From: Aquamicrobium zhengzhouense
Lineage (GTDB): Bacteria > Pseudomonadota > Alphaproteobacteria > Rhizobiales > Rhizobiaceae
DNA: 64,000 nt
Direction: 5' to 3'
Assembly: GCF_016124105.1 (NCBI RefSeq)
Contig: NZ_JADGMQ010000001.1
Span: forward strand, 62,001-126,000
Below, piece by piece: positions 50,201-58,481 of this stretch. The stretch's first letter is position 1, and each line of letters starts with the position of its first letter. The notes beneath the pieces were generated by a model that worked only from the letters and a program-made list of their open reading frames with translations, made no database searches and was not told where the DNA came from. The position numbers were made by a program, and so were the translations under genes.

Positions 50201-51573
50201 AGTGCCTGCGCCAGTTTCACTGCTTCGCCCGCATTCCACGAGCCGATGACGTCAAGATCGATCCGGTCGCCTAGCGCCTGCCCAACATCGGCCCGCTTGG
50301 CAACGATGCCGCTGAGGCCGCCGCCAACCGTGAAGGTAACACGGCGATCTTCAGGCCGGTCCAGATTTTGGGCAGCGCCGCCCATAGTTATTTCGGTATT
50401 GGCGGCTGCGAATTCAGCGGTAGCAAGATCCTTGACCGTCAGAAGACCAGTCCATTCCTCATTGGCGCTTTCGCCGAATGAGAGGGTGAAGTCAGCGCGG
50501 TTGACGGTCGTTTCGCCGCCCGGAACCGGCAAGATAACGCTGCCATTGGTGCCGTCATCCAACGTCGCCTTGAGATTGAGGCGGCGCAGAAAACTGTCGG
50601 CGCTGGTTTCTGCAGAGGCGGTCAGGTCGAGCGCGCCACTGTCCAGGTTGAGTGCGTCAAGACGCATGCCACCAGCATCAAGGGAGACGCCATTGGCGGT
50701 AAGGCGAGTTTCGGAGCCAAAGAAGTCGCGAAACTGCGCGGGGATCAACCGGGCAATTGGGCCACCGAGATTCGTGTCCCAGGCAAGTCCGTCTGCCTGG
50801 CGACGAAGCGCCATCTCTCCCGTAAGGGTGCGTTCACCGTCCGCGTCCAGCGTGAGTGCCAGATCAAGTCCTGATAGGGGGCCGCTACCTGTCAGGGACA
50901 GGGCGACTGGAGGGCGGCCTTCAATATTCAAGAGATTCGCGACAAGGCCATTTTCTGGCTCAGAAAGGTTGAGCGAAACGTCCAGCTGCTCGCTTTTGCG
51001 TGTGTAGGTCGCCGCAAGGTCGAACTGGCCGCCCGGGCCGTCGAGGCGGGTGATGTCGAGAGCGGTGTCAAGATTGCCATCCTCAAGGCGGATACGTCCT
51101 GTGATCGCAAGCTCGGACGCCAGACCAAACACATTGGGACCAAACACCACGCGGGGCACTTCGAGAGCATCGAGATTGACCGCGACCGGAAGCTCCGGGA
51201 TCTGGAACGACGTCGCTTCAGGAGCGGGAGCGCTTTCGTCTGGCAAAGGCTGCCTGACAACTTCGATCAGGTCTGCGGCGAGTGTATCGATCTGAAGGCG
51301 TTGGCTGAAAACCAGCGCGGTCCGGCTCCAGACAATCCGAGCGTTCTCGATACGGAGCCACACGCCGTCGGCGTCTGAGACGGTGATCAGCCCGATAGCC
51401 GCGTCAGAGGACAAAACACCCTGAATGTTCTGCAACCGAACCTGCCGGTTGGGGGCGGAGATCGTGTCCTCGATGAATGACAGCAGCCATCCACGCTCCT
51501 CCTCTGGTGTAGCATCTTGCGCAAAAGATGGAGCGGCGAAGAGGAAGAGGAGCAGTGCAATGAGGATACGCAT
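47284..51573 (-). CDS. tamB: Translocation and assembly module subunit TamB
   Basis: Inner-membrane-anchored periplasmic bridge that works with TamA in outer-membrane protein insertion and lipid transfer. A signal anchor (residues 1-19) is followed by about 1050 residues of beta-taco repeat, and the C-terminal DUF490/TamB domain (about 1080-1429) with GRLGILGQRITFDEGTVTLVG and LPEDEVLARLIFNRSISELSP. The chain ends GVFYERDY, a C-terminal aromatic end typical of the family. Length 1429 aa. Its ATG shares a base with the tamA stop. Confidence 0.93.
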   Translation of the reverse strand: MRILIALLLFLFAAPSFAQDATPEEERGWLLSFIEDTISAPNRQVRLQNIQGVLSSDAAIGLITVSDADGVWLRIENARIVWSRTALVFSQRLQIDTLAADLIEVVRQPLPDESAPAPEATSFQIPELPVAVNLDALEVPRVVFGPNVFGLASELAITGRIRLEDGNLDTALDITRLDGPGGQFDLAATYTRKSEQLDVSLNLSEPENGLVANLLNIEGRPPVALSLTGSGPLSGLDLALTLDADGERTLTGEMALRRQADGLAWDTNLGGPIARLIPAQFRDFFGSETRLTANGVSLDAGGMRLDALNLDSGALDLTASAETSADSFLRRLNLKATLDDGTNGSVILPVPGGETTVNRADFTLSFGESANEEWTGLLTVKDLATAEFAAANTEITMGGAAQNLDRPEDRRVTFTVGGGLSGIVAKRADVGQALGDRIDLDVIGSWNAGEAVKLAQALLSGNGLAISLVGEFAEMAFNGDIAVKADSIAPFSAIAGRDLAGSLDLRANGTVEPLTGAFDLTIDSASNELSVGIDAADNLLAGRTTITGKVGRGEQGLAVSDLRVGNDRVEITADGRIATGTADFNYGLDLSDLALLTPQAAGRLEAGGRIAGADGNLTLTTVAQVASGSLAGKRLTDAKINFDGTLENGALEGTLGGDAFLDGVRTQLAAGVSVADGVHRLTDLDFTAGGARATGAVTQNADGLLEGTIDVQAADISTAAALFLTQASGALNAAIELSHADGLQYAEVKADASDLRIAENRIGAAEIAAQARDLFDVPAIDGTVKAERISAGGVDITSINANASTSNNVTQFAADTVLANGARGNARGSLAAQDDGWRLALDAASFGQDQIAARLARPAAIRVAGDRVAIDTFEIDVAGGRVTVQGDASEALDLNVVVSRLPLSIANLVRADLGLGGALEGEARVRGSRSEPQAIFSMRGSALQASALEAAGISTMDAALSGSFANQTVTLTSASANSPQGLTLTASGAIPLSGNGLSVNLNGSAPLSLANRFLADRGTQITGIVEVNGSVSGSLQSPSVRGMFSTSGAQLVDPDSNLRLSAINIMGAMDGETVTIRTANAALASGGSVSASGNVSINADAGFPADIRIQLNQARYADGDMVVATVSGNLAVGGALARDPQISGELNVDRAEIAVPDNFGGSAASLDVIHKNAPAGVRETLVRARANDGTPVPSSRPSVLRLNVGINAPARIFVRGRGLDAELGGRVQLTGPVTDIQPVGGFTLIRGRLGILGQRITFDEGTVTLVGDLDPYLDFVARSDSGDTIVYINVRGRVSALDISFSSQPELPEDEVLARLIFNRSISELSPLQIAQLAAAAAELAGGGNTNLLGSLRDAVGLDDLDVVTDSQGNAAVRAGRYIQENIYLGVEAGAGGTTRGSINLDITEDLKARGAIGSDGDTSLGVFYERDY

Positions 51574-53510
51574 CAGAACGCCTGTCCTATGCCGACATAG
51601 ACAGCCACGCTTGGATCGTCGACTCGACGATCGAGGGGAACTGCAACATCAAGACGGATCGGTCCGAGCCCTGTCAGATAGCGCAGGCCGGCACCAACAC
51701 CGATTCGGACGTCCTCGCTGAAATCGGGAATGGTGTCAGCGCCGACGTAACCAATGTCAGCAAAACCGACGACGCCAATCGAATCGGTAACGCGCATGCG
51801 CGCTTCAATGGAAGCTTCACCCAGCGAGCGCCCGCCGATCACGTTTCCTGCGGGCGTGGTGACGCCGATATTGCGGTACGCATAGCCACGGACCGAGCCA
51901 CCGCCACCGGCGAAGAACAGAAGGTCCGGCGGCAATTCGGCGACTGAAGGCCCGACGAGGGAGCCAATCTTGACCCGACCGGCGAGAACGAAACGGTCGT
52001 CTTTACCGAACCCGTAATAGGCTCGTGCTTCCGCGACCGCTTTGACCCCGGGGTTACCGTACTGGAACTCGTAAAACGGGGTCAGGTTCGCCTCAAGGAA
52101 CACGCCTTCCGTGGCATCCGCAGGATTGTCGCGGCTGTCATAGGTGAGGGTGCCCTGTAGTCCGAAGGTCGTGAAGTCGCGGCGGCCAAACTCGTCATCG
52201 TCATAGCGCGATTGCGCAGCTGTCGCGAAGATTTTCCCGGACAGTTCTTCGTTGAAGATGTGAGAGAAGCCTGCCGTGCCGGTAATTGCGGTTCTCGTAT
52301 AGGCTTCGAGCACTTCTCGATCGCCGAAAATGGACGCGGAAAAATCCGTGTCCGGCGTCAATACGCCCGGCTTAACGAAGGTTGCACCAACCCGGTAGGT
52401 GAACTCATCCGGCTTCAGTGTCTCGCCAATTCCGCCGACCTTGCCTTCAATGCGAAGGCGCTCCGCCCGACCAAAGAGGTTGCGGTGCAGCCAGAACGCC
52501 TCGACGCCAAGCCCGTCAATGCTCGACCAGGTGCCGCCGACGCCAAAACGGCGAGCCTTGCGTTCCTGCACGATGTAGGTGATCGGCAACAAACCACCGG
52601 GACCCAGTTCGTCTGCCTCGTGGAAGCGCGCAGCGCTGAATAGGTCGAGACGGGCAATCCGGGTGGAGGCACGCTTCAAATCGTCCGGATCGTATTCTTC
52701 GCCCTCGCGAATTCCCGTCATCCAGGCAAGCCATTGCGGGTCGATCCGCTCTGCACCCTGAACCGTCACCGGGCCGTAAAACGCCTTGCGGCCTGGATCG
52801 ACGGTGAGCGTGGCATCGATGACATCTGCGTCATGCGCCGCCTCAACTCTGCGGTTGGCGATGATTGCCTTTGCGTGCCCCTGTTGGCGCCACGCTTCGA
52901 CTGCCAGTCGTTCGGCCTGAAGGATGGTCGCGGAGCGAGCGGTTTCACCTGACGCGTAGCCTTCGTCACGAGGGTCAGCGACGACGTCCCGTTTGTTGTC
53001 CGTTGCAGGTGCTTGATTGACGATTTCCGCGTTGCGGAAAATGAATGTCGGACCCGGATCAACGCGGACGTTGACATTGGCCACGGTCGCGACGCTGGCA
53101 TCAGGTGGCAGGTCGGCGGCCTCGCGGCCGTCGATACGGATTGAGATCGTGCCACCGTAGTGGCCTTCGCCATAGAGCGCAGCGAGCAGGCGTCGGTAAT
53201 CCGCGCGCGCCTTTGCGATCAGACCAGCTGCGCCGGAGGCAGGCTCCTCGCGATCACTCCAAAGGTTTGATGCGGCTTTCAGCACGCTTTCAAGGTCTTC
53301 GTTTTCCCCTGAGAGGGAAAACTCGACCTGATAATTTTGTGGTTCGCCAATCGTCATATCCTCGGCGGTCTCCGCCTTCTTCTTGCCGAAGAGGTGAATG
53401 CCGAAGAGTTCGAACGAATATGCTGGAAGGGGCGCGGCGAGAAATGTTGCGCTAAGGGCGGCAACACACAACCGGCTCCAGCGCCTGGTGGGCGGGCTCT
53501 GCTCGGTCAA
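51573..53510 (-). CDS. tamA: Translocation and assembly module TamA (Omp85 family), TTG start
   Basis: Outer-membrane beta-barrel of the Omp85 superfamily, partner of TamB. A signal peptide (about residues 1-31, ending PAYS) is followed by POTRA domains (about 50-300, including GAERIDPQWLAWMTGIREGE) and a C-terminal 16-strand barrel with the GGGGSVRGYAYRNIG segment (about 517-531), the RGY-type motif of lid loop 6. The barrel ends in YVGIGQAF with C-terminal Phe. Length 645 aa. The start codon is TTG at 53510 with GAGGAG just upstream; no ATG is available near. tamB follows directly. Confidence 0.93.
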   Translation of the reverse strand: MTEQSPPTRRWSRLCVAALSATFLAAPLPAYSFELFGIHLFGKKKAETAEDMTIGEPQNYQVEFSLSGENEDLESVLKAASNLWSDREEPASGAAGLIAKARADYRRLLAALYGEGHYGGTISIRIDGREAADLPPDASVATVANVNVRVDPGPTFIFRNAEIVNQAPATDNKRDVVADPRDEGYASGETARSATILQAERLAVEAWRQQGHAKAIIANRRVEAAHDADVIDATLTVDPGRKAFYGPVTVQGAERIDPQWLAWMTGIREGEEYDPDDLKRASTRIARLDLFSAARFHEADELGPGGLLPITYIVQERKARRFGVGGTWSSIDGLGVEAFWLHRNLFGRAERLRIEGKVGGIGETLKPDEFTYRVGATFVKPGVLTPDTDFSASIFGDREVLEAYTRTAITGTAGFSHIFNEELSGKIFATAAQSRYDDDEFGRRDFTTFGLQGTLTYDSRDNPADATEGVFLEANLTPFYEFQYGNPGVKAVAEARAYYGFGKDDRFVLAGRVKIGSLVGPSVAELPPDLLFFAGGGGSVRGYAYRNIGVTTPAGNVIGGRSLGEASIEARMRVTDSIGVVGFADIGYVGADTIPDFSEDVRIGVGAGLRYLTGLGPIRLDVAVPLDRRVDDPSVAVYVGIGQAF

Positions 53511-53840
53511 GATACTCCTCGCACTGTCGACTCACACATGGTCGAAGGCCCACATCTGAAGTGTACTCACCTTACGATGAACACAGCCGAGGCCTTCGGT
53601 TCCGCCCTTGCCCGCAGATCCATATCCAATACCGGAATCAGCAAGCAAATGTGGCGAACAAGCGCAGTCAGCATGCGGAAAAACTAACGCAGCGTCGTGA
53701 GCTTGTCCAACCGGACGCGTTCACAAATGGTGGCACCTCTTCATTGACATATAGTTTCCAGCAAGTTGATCGCGGTGGTTGACAAGTGGGTTATTTTAAT
53801 TCACACGTTAACTAAATAGCCCTGTTTGGAGGAGGGTGTC
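53511..53840. promoter_or_regulatory. tamA-hpaF divergent region, 330 bp
   Basis: No gene is supported here. The last 80 bp before hpaF are AT-rich and hold two TTGACA words (53744-53749 and 53779-53784) and a symmetric TTAA-N8-TTAA element (53796-53811). A -10 box is not convincing with either -35, so the hpa promoter may need an activator. GGAGGAGGG precedes the hpaF ATG. Confidence 0.35.
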
Positions 53841-54227
53841 ATGCCGCACATGACGGTCGATTATTCGGCCAATCTGGAGGAGCAGATCGATATTCGCGCG
53901 CTGTGTCAGGCACTGCATCGCGCGATGGTCGAAACGGGCATGTTCGAGATCGGTGGCATCCGGGTACGGGCGCTGCGGGCCGATCATTGCGTCATCGCCG
54001 ATGACGACCCGCAGAATGCCTATGTGCATCTGAGTTTGCGGGTTGGGGCAGGGCGCTCGGTCGAAGACCGCAAGGCCGCCGGCGAGTACATTTACAAAGC
54101 GGCAGTCGCCTATCTCGCAGACCTTTTTGCCACCCCGCATTTCGCGCTCTCGTTCGTTATGGACGAACTCGATGCCGACCTGAACTGGAAAAAGAATTCG
54201 ATGCACGCGCGGCTGCGCGGTGCCTGA
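53841..54227 (+). CDS. hpaF: 5-carboxymethyl-2-hydroxymuconate delta-isomerase
   Basis: Homoprotocatechuate pathway isomerase that converts the CHM enol to its keto tautomer. It belongs to the CHMI/tautomerase fold; the residue after the initiator Met is Pro2 (MPHMTVDYS), the family's N-terminal catalytic proline once Met is removed. Length 128 aa matches CHMI. First gene of a five-gene operon, 10 bp before hpaE, with a GGAGGAGGG ribosome site. Confidence 0.85.
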   Translation: MPHMTVDYSANLEEQIDIRALCQALHRAMVETGMFEIGGIRVRALRADHCVIADDDPQNAYVHLSLRVGAGRSVEDRKAAGEYIYKAAVAYLADLFATPHFALSFVMDELDADLNWKKNSMHARLRGA

Positions 54228-54237
54228 GGGAGGTTCC

Positions 54238-55749
54238 ATGTCTGAATTCGAAGACAATTTGAAGAAAGCCCAAGCCTGGCTCGAACGTTTTCGCGCTGAG
54301 GGGGTCAAGAACCAGATCGGCGGCGAAGCTGTTGATGCGGCCGATGGTTCGACCTTTGAGACGATCTCGCCGATCGACCTGAAGCGGCTGGCCACCGTTG
54401 CGCGCGGCAAGGCGGAAGACATAGACAGCGCCGCAAAGGCTGCCAAGGCAGCGTTCGGCGAGTGGTCGCGCATGGATGGCGACAAGCGCAAGAAGATCCT
54501 GCACAAGGTCGCCGACGCGATCGTCGCACGTGCCGAAGAGATCGCCTTTGTCGAATGCATGGATACCGGCCAGGCGCTGAAGTTCATGTCGAAGGCGGCA
54601 CTGCGCGGCGCTGAAAACTTCCGCTTCTTTGCAGATCGCGCACCGCAAGCGCGCGACGGCAAAGCGCTGCGTGGTCCGGGCCAGGTCAATATGACGACGC
54701 GCGTGCCGATCGGCCCGGTCGGCATCATTACGCCGTGGAACACGCCGTTCATGCTGTCGACGTGGAAGATCGCCCCGGCGCTGGCGGCTGGCTGCACCGT
54801 CGTTCACAAGCCGGCTGAACTGTCGCCGCTGACCGCCCGCCTGCTTGTCGAAATCGCCGAGGAAGCCGGTCTGCCGAAAGGCGTCTGGAACCTCGTTAAC
54901 GGGTTTGGCGATGAGGCCGGCAAGGCGCTGACCGAGCATCCGGACATTAAGGCAATTGGTTTTGTCGGCGAGAGCCGCACCGGCTCGCTGATCATGAAGC
55001 AGGGCGCCGATACGCTGAAGCGCGTCCACTTCGAACTCGGCGGCAAGAACCCGGTCGTCGTCTTTGCCGATGCTGACCTTGAACGCGCGGCAGATGCTGC
55101 GGTCTTCATGATCTACTCGCTCAACGGCGAACGCTGCACCTCGTCGTCGCGTCTACTCGTTGAAGCCTCGATCCATGACGAGTTCGTCGCAATGGTCGCC
55201 GAGAAGGCCAAGCGCATCAAGATCGGCCATCCGCTCGATCCGAAGACGGTGATCGGCCCGCTGATCCATCCGGATCACGAGGAGAAAGTTCTGTCGTATT
55301 TCGACCTCGCCAAGGAGGAGGGCGCAACGATCGCAATTGGTGGCAAAAAGGTTGATGGCGAAGGCTGCTTCGTTGAGCCGACGCTGTTCACCAATGCCAA
55401 CAACACGATGCGCATCGCCCAGGAGGAAATCTTCGGGCCGGTCCTGACGGCGATCCCGTTCAAGGACGAGGACGAGGCGATCGCGCTGGCCAATGACGTC
55501 AACTATGGCCTTGCCGGATATCTTTGGACGTCGGACGTCACCCGCGCCTTCCGGTTCTCGGATGCGATGGAAGCCGGCATGATCTGGGTGAATTCGGAAA
55601 ATGTCCGCCACCTGCCAGCGCCGTTCGGTGGCGCGAAGAGTTCGGGCATTGGCCGCGATGGCGGCGACTGGTCGTTCGACTTCTACATGGAAACCAAAAA
55701 CATCTCGTTCGCCACGGTCGCGCACGCTGTGCCGAAACTTGGCGGTTGA
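54238..55749 (+). CDS. hpaE: 5-carboxymethyl-2-hydroxymuconate semialdehyde dehydrogenase
   Basis: NAD-dependent aldehyde dehydrogenase that oxidises the ring-cleavage product of homoprotocatechuate to CHM. Catalytic residues are E266 (FELGGKN) and C300 (NGERCTSS). Start 54238 is supported by GGGAGG upstream and 503 aa is typical of HpaE. Other ALDH subfamilies (betaine aldehyde dehydrogenase-like) are close in sequence, but the position between hpaF and hpaD decides the assignment. Confidence 0.9.
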   Translation: MSEFEDNLKKAQAWLERFRAEGVKNQIGGEAVDAADGSTFETISPIDLKRLATVARGKAEDIDSAAKAAKAAFGEWSRMDGDKRKKILHKVADAIVARAEEIAFVECMDTGQALKFMSKAALRGAENFRFFADRAPQARDGKALRGPGQVNMTTRVPIGPVGIITPWNTPFMLSTWKIAPALAAGCTVVHKPAELSPLTARLLVEIAEEAGLPKGVWNLVNGFGDEAGKALTEHPDIKAIGFVGESRTGSLIMKQGADTLKRVHFELGGKNPVVVFADADLERAADAAVFMIYSLNGERCTSSSRLLVEASIHDEFVAMVAEKAKRIKIGHPLDPKTVIGPLIHPDHEEKVLSYFDLAKEEGATIAIGGKKVDGEGCFVEPTLFTNANNTMRIAQEEIFGPVLTAIPFKDEDEAIALANDVNYGLAGYLWTSDVTRAFRFSDAMEAGMIWVNSENVRHLPAPFGGAKSSGIGRDGGDWSFDFYMETKNISFATVAHAVPKLGG

Positions 55750-55812
55750 TTAAGAACAAGAACTTGGAGGCTTTTCCTCGCCAGTCTGGAAAGTGGAAAA
55801 GCGGAGGAGCAT

Positions 55813-56793
55813 ATGCCAGTACCATCACCTAACCTGACGCCTGCGTTCAATATTTTGCGTCTGAGCCATGTCGAACTGGTCGTTCGCGATCTGGCGGCGA
55901 GCAAGGCGTTTTACGCCGACACGCTCGGCCTGCAGGTGACTTACGAAGACAGCGACACATTGTGCCTGCGCGCCATGGAAGAGCGCGGCCACCATTGCAT
56001 CGTCCTCAAGAAGGGCGATGTGCCAGTCGCCAATGTCATGGGCTTCAAGGTGTTTTCGGAAGAAGACATCGACCGCGCCGAAACCTTTTTCAAGGGTAAG
56101 GGCCTGCCGGTCTCCTATGTTGAGCGTCCGCATCAGGGCCGTACGCTGCGCACCACGGACCTCTTCGGTGTGCCGCTCGAGTTCTACCACAAGATGGACC
56201 GTCTGCCGTCGATCCATCAGAAATACGCGCTTTACCGGGGCGTGAAGCCGCTTCGCATCGACCACTTCAACTTCTTCACCACGAATGTCGACGAGTCGGT
56301 CGCGTTTTGGAACGAGATGGGCTTCCGCGTCACCGAGTACACGGAAGATTCTGAAACCGAGAAGCTGTGGGCAGCCTGGATGCACCGCAAGGGCGGCGTC
56401 CATGACGTTGCCTTCACCAATGGTCGCGGCCCGCGTCTCCACCACACCGCATTCTGGGTTCCGACGCCGCTCAACATCATCGATCTGCTCGATCTGATGT
56501 CGACGACTGGCTACCTCCCAAATATCGAGCGTGGTCCGGGCCGTCACGGCATCTCGAACGCCTTCTTCCTCTATGTTCGTGATCCCGATGGCCACCGCAT
56601 CGAAATCTATTGCTCGGACTACCAGACCTGCGATCCGGATCTCGAGCCGATCCGCTGGGACCTCAAGGATCCGCAGCGTCAGACCCTGTGGGGAGCGCCT
56701 GCACCCCGTAGCTGGTTCGAGGAAGGTACGGTATTCCCCGAAGTCGAAGTGAGCGAGCCATCGCTCAAGGCGCAGCCGATCATCGCGCCGTAA
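55813..56793 (+). CDS. hpaD: 3,4-dihydroxyphenylacetate 2,3-dioxygenase (type I extradiol)
   Basis: Ring-opening Fe(II) or Mn(II) dioxygenase of the vicinal-oxygen-chelate superfamily with two glyoxalase-like halves. Metal ligands by alignment to known enzymes are H151, H211 and E264, in RIDHFNF, RLHHTAF and HRIEIYCSDY. Length 326 aa matches the Brevibacterium/Arthrobacter-type homoprotocatechuate 2,3-dioxygenase rather than the unrelated E. coli HpaD. RBS GGAGGAG upstream. The 63-bp gap from hpaE is the longest in the operon. Confidence 0.92.
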   Translation: MPVPSPNLTPAFNILRLSHVELVVRDLAASKAFYADTLGLQVTYEDSDTLCLRAMEERGHHCIVLKKGDVPVANVMGFKVFSEEDIDRAETFFKGKGLPVSYVERPHQGRTLRTTDLFGVPLEFYHKMDRLPSIHQKYALYRGVKPLRIDHFNFFTTNVDESVAFWNEMGFRVTEYTEDSETEKLWAAWMHRKGGVHDVAFTNGRGPRLHHTAFWVPTPLNIIDLLDLMSTTGYLPNIERGPGRHGISNAFFLYVRDPDGHRIEIYCSDYQTCDPDLEPIRWDLKDPQRQTLWGAPAPRSWFEEGTVFPEVEVSEPSLKAQPIIAP

Positions 56794-56805
56794 GGGAGAC
56801 CAGAC

Positions 56806-57681
56806 ATGACCAGACCACGCCTTGCAAGTTTCCATGCCGAGGGCGCCGACCGATACGGCGTCATGACCGATCGCGGCATGATCGACCTTTGGCCACGCTT
56901 TCGCGACCGGTGGGCAAGCTTGCAGGCCGTGGTCGAGCAGGGTGACCTTTTGGAACTCGCTGACCTCGGCGAAAAATACCCGGTGACCTATTTCGAAAAC
57001 GAGATCACGCTTCTGAAGCCCTTGGCCTCGCCGGAAAAGATCATCTGCGTCGGGGTCAATTATCCGGACCGCAACGAGGAGTACAAGGACGGGCAGGAGG
57101 CACCGCGCTTCCCCTCGCTCTTCCCGCGTTTTGCGCGCTCCTTCGTGGCTCATGGGCAGCCGCTGGTGCGCCCGACCGCGTCCGAGCAGCTCGACTATGA
57201 GGGTGAGGTCGTCATCGTCATCGGCAAGGGTGGTCGCCATATTGCCGAAGCCGATGCGTTGAATCACATTGCGGCGCTAAGTCTCTGCAATGAAGGCACA
57301 ATCCGCGACTGGGTCCGCCACGCCAAATTCAATGTTACGCAGGGCAAGAACTTTGAATCCTCGGCCGCGATGGGGCCGTGGCTGATCCCCTTCACCGATG
57401 AAGCGCAGATCGCCGACATTCGCCTGACGACCCGCGTCAACGGCGAAGTGCGTCAGGACGATCGGACCTCGCGCATGATCTTCTCGTTCCGCCGCCTGAT
57501 CAATTATATCTCGACCTTCACCAAGTTGGTGCCGGGCGATGTGATCGTCACCGGCACGCCGACGGGCGCTGGCGCGCGTCTCGACCCGCCGGTCTGGCTG
57601 AAGCCGGGTGATGTGGTCGAAGTTGAAGCCGAAGGCATCGGCATTTTGCGCAATGGCGTTGTCGACGAGGCAGCTCAATGA
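56806..57681 (+). CDS. hpaG: Fumarylacetoacetase-family isomerase/decarboxylase (HpaG-like)
   Basis: FAH-fold enzyme expected to decarboxylate 5-carboxy-2-oxohept-3-ene-dioate and isomerise the product (OPET to HHDD steps). Metal-binding Glu/Asp positions are in the DYEGEVVIVIGKGG segment (near 127-140), with ICVGVNYPDRNEE before it. It has a single FAH domain, 291 aa, whereas E. coli HpaG carries two in one chain, so one enzyme may cover both steps or the second is elsewhere. Start ATG after GGGAGACC; overlap of 4 bp with hpaH. Confidence 0.78.
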   Translation: MTRPRLASFHAEGADRYGVMTDRGMIDLWPRFRDRWASLQAVVEQGDLLELADLGEKYPVTYFENEITLLKPLASPEKIICVGVNYPDRNEEYKDGQEAPRFPSLFPRFARSFVAHGQPLVRPTASEQLDYEGEVVIVIGKGGRHIAEADALNHIAALSLCNEGTIRDWVRHAKFNVTQGKNFESSAAMGPWLIPFTDEAQIADIRLTTRVNGEVRQDDRTSRMIFSFRRLINYISTFTKLVPGDVIVTGTPTGAGARLDPPVWLKPGDVVEVEAEGIGILRNGVVDEAAQ

Positions 57682-58478
57682 CCCCGCAAGCGGCGAAGGA
57701 CGCCGCTGCAGCGCTTGATGAGGCCGAGCGCACACGCAAGCAAATCGGCCTTCTGTCGCTGCGATATCCTGGCATGACCATGGACGACGCCTATGCCGTT
57801 CAGGGCGCGTGGACGGCAAAGAAGCTCGCAGATGGACGCCGGATCATCGGTCGCAAGATCGGCCTGACGTCGAAGGCGATGCAGCAGGCGCTGAACATCG
57901 ATATCCCAGATTCCGGCATCCTGTTCGACGACATGCTGTTTGAGAACGGCGCGACGATCGCCAAGGATCGTTTCATCCAGCCGCGCATTGAGGCGGAAAT
58001 CGCGTTTGTGATGAAGTCGGATCTGGCAGGGCCGGACGTCACCGTCGATGACGTTCTGGCAGCGACGAATTACGTCACGCCATCGCTCGAAATCCTCGAT
58101 ACACGCATCTTGCGTGTTGATCCCGAGACGAAAAAGACCCGCAATATCTGCGATACGATCGCGGACAATGCGGCGGATGCCGGCATCGTCATCGGCGATC
58201 AGAAGCTTGATCCGCACCAGATCGACATGCGCTGGATAGGCGCGATTGTCTTGCGCGATGGCGAGGTTGAGGAAACCGGCCTTGGCGCTGGCGTGCTCAA
58301 CGATCCGGCTGCCGGCATTGCCTGGCTTGCCAATCGCCTTGCCATCTATGGCGACAGCATTCGCGCTGGTGAGATCGTTTTGTCGGGCTCGTTTGTGCGG
58401 CCGGTGGAAGCACCATCCGGCTCGCATATCGTTGCGGACTTTGGTCCGTACGGCACGGTGGAGTGCCGTTTCGCCTAG
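57678..58478 (+). CDS. hpaH: 2-oxo-hept-3-ene-1,7-dioate hydratase
   Basis: FAH-fold/4-oxalocrotonate-decarboxylase-like hydratase that adds water to 2-oxohept-3-enedioate, giving the substrate of the HpaI aldolase. The ARKIGLTSKAMQQ-type segment (here GRKIGLTSKAMQQALNI, about 57-73) and PRIEAEIAFV near 107-116 hold the family's binding and metal residues. Length 266 aa is usual. Last gene of the operon: the next gene is convergent and starts its stop 3 bp later. No hpaI follows. Confidence 0.87.
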   Translation: MTPQAAKDAAAALDEAERTRKQIGLLSLRYPGMTMDDAYAVQGAWTAKKLADGRRIIGRKIGLTSKAMQQALNIDIPDSGILFDDMLFENGATIAKDRFIQPRIEAEIAFVMKSDLAGPDVTVDDVLAATNYVTPSLEILDTRILRVDPETKKTRNICDTIADNAADAGIVIGDQKLDPHQIDMRWIGAIVLRDGEVEETGLGAGVLNDPAAGIAWLANRLAIYGDSIRAGEIVLSGSFVRPVEAPSGSHIVADFGPYGTVECRFA

Positions 58479-58481
58479 ATT

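Noticed and set aside
49820-51007. 395-codon plus-strand open frame inside tamB
   Set aside because: Ser/Pro/Ala/Arg-rich translation typical of an antisense shadow of a beta-repeat gene.
53744-53811. TTAA-N8-TTAA before hpaF as a CtrA site
   Set aside because: Spacing is 8, not 7, and the operon is catabolic; kept only as a symmetric element.
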